Assembly: GCF_016110345.1 (NCBI RefSeq)
Contig: NZ_AP019011.1
Span: 310,001 to 374,000, forward strand
From: Fluviibacter phosphoraccumulans
Lineage (GTDB): Bacteria; Pseudomonadota; Gammaproteobacteria; Burkholderiales; Rhodocyclaceae
Direction of reading: 5' to 3'
DNA length: 64,000 bases
Of this stretch, positions 61,975 through 64,000 are shown piece by piece. The position numbers and the translations under genes were made by a program. The first letter of the stretch is position 1. Each line of letters opens with the position of its first letter. The notes under the pieces are model-generated. The model was not told the origin of the DNA. It saw nothing but the letters and a program-made list of their open reading frames with translations, and ran no database searches.

Positions 61975-63870
61975 ATGCCGAGCCCACTGATCCAAAGCGA
62001 AATGACTCATAAATCTTTACGGGCGCTTGCGCTTGCCGCACTCGGCATTGTGTTTGGTGACATTGGTACCAGCCCGCTCTATGCCTTCGAACAGGTTTTT
62101 TCCAATGGCGCTCATTCCGTACCCATATCGGAAGCCAACATTCTGGGTGTGCTCTCGCTGTTTTTTTGGTCGCTGATGATGGTCGTGACCCTGAAGTACG
62201 TGTTTTTCATCATGCGTGCCGATAACCATGGTGAGGGCGGCATCATGGCGCTGATGGCGCTTGCTATGAGTAAATCCGAGGCCAATCCTAAATTACGCAT
62301 CGTGTTGCTGTCACTGGGTCTCGTTGGGGCATCATTTTTTTACGGCGATGGGGTGATCACGCCAGCCATTTCCGTTCTGTCGGCGGTTGAAGGGTTAGCG
62401 CTCGTTTCTCCAGATTTAAAAGATATGGTTTTGCCCGGTGCGCTATGCATTCTAGGACTGCTCTTCTGGTCGCAACGTCGTGGAACCGGCAGCATCGGCC
62501 TCTTATTCGGGCCCGTGATGCTGATCTGGTTTGTTGCACTGGGGGCACTCGGTCTGTGGAACCTGTGGCAACATCCAGGCATTCTGGTGGCGCTCAACCC
62601 GCTTTATGCACTTGAATTTCTGGTCGAACACGGATTGCTGGCTTTCTTTGCGTTAGGGGCAGTGGTGCTCTGCCTGACGGGCGCAGAAGCTTTGTATGCC
62701 GACATGGGGCATTTCGGCCCTTTGCCCATTCGTATTGTTTGGGTTGGCCTGGTGCTCCCGTCATTACTACTCAATTACTTTGGACAAGGCGCTCTATTAC
62801 TTAACCACCCTGAGGCGCTGAGCAATCTATTTTATTTGATGGCGCCAACTGCACTGCAAACACCGCTCATCGTTGTCGCTACAGTCGCGACGGTGATCGC
62901 CGCGCAGGCCGTCATCTCCGGTGCGTTTTCGATGACTCACCAAGCGGTCCAGTTAGGCTTTCTGCCGCGTCTACGGATTCTGCAAACATCTGCTCAGGAA
63001 ATGGGCCAGGTCTACATCCCCTTCGTTAATATCGCTCTGGCCATCGCGGTTGCTGCCGTTATTCTGATCTTCCAGTCTTCAAATGCACTGGGATCAGCCT
63101 ACGGCATTGCCGTGACAGGCACGATGCTCATCACTGATTTTCTGGCGATTGCCGTAGCGATTTATGTCTGGAAATGGCAACCGCTACGTGCGGTCGTAGG
63201 CGCTTCCTTTTTTATTCTTATGGATGCAGTCTTTTTTGGTGCCAATACCCTAAAGCTTTTCGATGGTGGCTGGTTCCCCCTCATGCTGAGCATTGGCATG
63301 ATCTTGATCATGACCACGTGGCATCGCGGTATTTCGATGCTCGAAGCCGTTGGTCAGCAGATGACTACACCGCTACTGGAGTTTATTGCTAACGACATTG
63401 ATGAGAAGACCTTACGCATTCCGGGTAGCGCGATCTATCTTGTCAGTGATTGTCACTATGCCCCCATTGCCCTACAGCGAACTATGAAGCACTTTGGTGT
63501 GGTTCATCAAACGGTGGCTATCTTGAGCGTGCGATACGCCCTAACACCCTATGTTGACGAAGCATCTCGGGTCAATATGCAACTATGTGACAAGGGGTTT
63601 TTACAGATTCGCATTAACAGCGGCTTTATGGAAACAACCGACATTCCCACGATTCTCAAAACCCACTGGCCAGAGAGCTTGAAGATACACGCCGACACTT
63701 TGTCTTACATTATCAAACGAATCGCCGTATGGCCGGAAGGCTCTTCGGGCATGCAACTCTGGCGTAAAAAATTCTTTCGCATCATGTATCGCAATGGCGT
63801 CTTGCCATTAGAAATCTATAAGCTTCCGGAAACGGATGCCATTGCCCTGACCATTCCTGTAACGATCTAA
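61975..63870 (+). CDS. kup: Potassium uptake protein Kup
   Basis: 631-residue K+ transporter (proton-coupled) with about 12 helices. Family motifs: ALGIVFGDIGTSPLYAFEQVF, ADNHGEGGIMALMALA, FFYGDGVITPAISVLSAVEGL, DMGHFGPLPIRIVWV, and the C-terminal soluble domain. It follows the MscS channel gene by 37 nt; pairing an uptake system with an osmotic release channel makes functional sense. Confidence 0.95.
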   Translation: MPSPLIQSEMTHKSLRALALAALGIVFGDIGTSPLYAFEQVFSNGAHSVPISEANILGVLSLFFWSLMMVVTLKYVFFIMRADNHGEGGIMALMALAMSKSEANPKLRIVLLSLGLVGASFFYGDGVITPAISVLSAVEGLALVSPDLKDMVLPGALCILGLLFWSQRRGTGSIGLLFGPVMLIWFVALGALGLWNLWQHPGILVALNPLYALEFLVEHGLLAFFALGAVVLCLTGAEALYADMGHFGPLPIRIVWVGLVLPSLLLNYFGQGALLLNHPEALSNLFYLMAPTALQTPLIVVATVATVIAAQAVISGAFSMTHQAVQLGFLPRLRILQTSAQEMGQVYIPFVNIALAIAVAAVILIFQSSNALGSAYGIAVTGTMLITDFLAIAVAIYVWKWQPLRAVVGASFFILMDAVFFGANTLKLFDGGWFPLMLSIGMILIMTTWHRGISMLEAVGQQMTTPLLEFIANDIDEKTLRIPGSAIYLVSDCHYAPIALQRTMKHFGVVHQTVAILSVRYALTPYVDEASRVNMQLCDKGFLQIRINSGFMETTDIPTILKTHWPESLKIHADTLSYIIKRIAVWPEGSSGMQLWRKKFFRIMYRNGVLPLEIYKLPETDAIALTIPVTI

Positions 63871-63889
63871 GCGTTATTGACTCAAAGGG

Positions 63890-64000
63890 TTAGCCCAATG
63901 GCCGGGCATCAATCTGATAGCGCACTTCCGCATCCGATGTACGACCTGCTCGCGGGTTACCGATGGTGGCCAAAGGTGTTGCCAGGCCAGCCAGACCTGT
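63890..64000 (-). CDS. C-terminal end of an unidentified protein
   Basis: Open frame entering from the right edge on the minus strand, with 36 codons (ending EVRYQIDARPLG) before a TAA at 63892-63890. Too short to assign; a real gene is plausible because it converges with kup at a spacing of only 19 nt. No function is proposed. Confidence 0.45.
   Translation of the reverse strand, partial: TGLAGLATPLATIGNPRAGRTSDAEVRYQIDARPLG

Overview
The window is a gene-dense chromosomal segment of a betaproteobacterium, probably Burkholderiales-like; genus cannot be fixed from the sequence alone. The assignment rests on conserved gene blocks typical of that class: petABC-sspAB; ndk-rlmN-pilF-rodZ-ispG-hisS-yfgM-bamB-der-hfq-hflX-hflK-hflC-DUF2065-hisZ-purA; tRNA-Leu-rnr-rlmB; rpsF-priB-rpsR-rplI; and a cysB-divergent sulfate assimilation operon with an APS-type reductase and a DUF934 gene. 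No gene-free stretch exceeds 300 bases. The longest gaps (9776-10030, 49551-49776, 59410-59564) hold promoter and operator signals listed below.

Layout. 1-1380: end of dnaX, ybaB, recR. 1440-5226: cytochrome bc1 complex (petABC), terminator, sspAB. 5243-9775: a CbiX-like chelatase, a TerC-family membrane protein (minus strand), an MBL-fold hydrolase, accA and tilS. 9935-16335: a complete dicarboxylate TRAP system, with a near-consensus sigma-54 promoter in front of dctPQM and the matching DctB sensor kinase and DctD sigma-54 activator downstream. 16447-31810: a long housekeeping run, many of its genes overlapping by ATGA. 31946-37008: tRNA-Leu (minus), rnr, rlmB and a membrane-bound spermidine-synthase-like protein. 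37019-44121: the cys operon on the minus strand, divergent from cysB. 44131-45704: the small ribosomal operon. 45715-46399: a decayed HigB/HigA toxin-antitoxin pair. 46463-48925: dnaB carrying a 350-residue intein. 48951-59409: envelope genes grouped around a two-component system. 59565-63870: an MscS-family channel and a Kup potassium transporter.

Three points stand out. (1) The DnaB intein sits inside the Walker A motif, starts with Ala and carries the Trp/Cys/Thr triad of class 3 inteins together with two LAGLIDADG-type motifs. (2) A 24-bp element built on GTAGG-N5-GTAGG occurs three times, and only in front of three units of the 49-60 kb region: the 7TM-DISM kinase/response regulator operon, the outer-membrane protein/amidohydrolase operon, and poxB-lipase. 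In each case it lies 21-22 nt upstream of a -10-like hexamer. This looks like the operator of the local OmpR-family regulator and defines a small, apparently uncharacterised envelope regulon. (3) HigB carries two separate lesions while its antitoxin and operator are intact.
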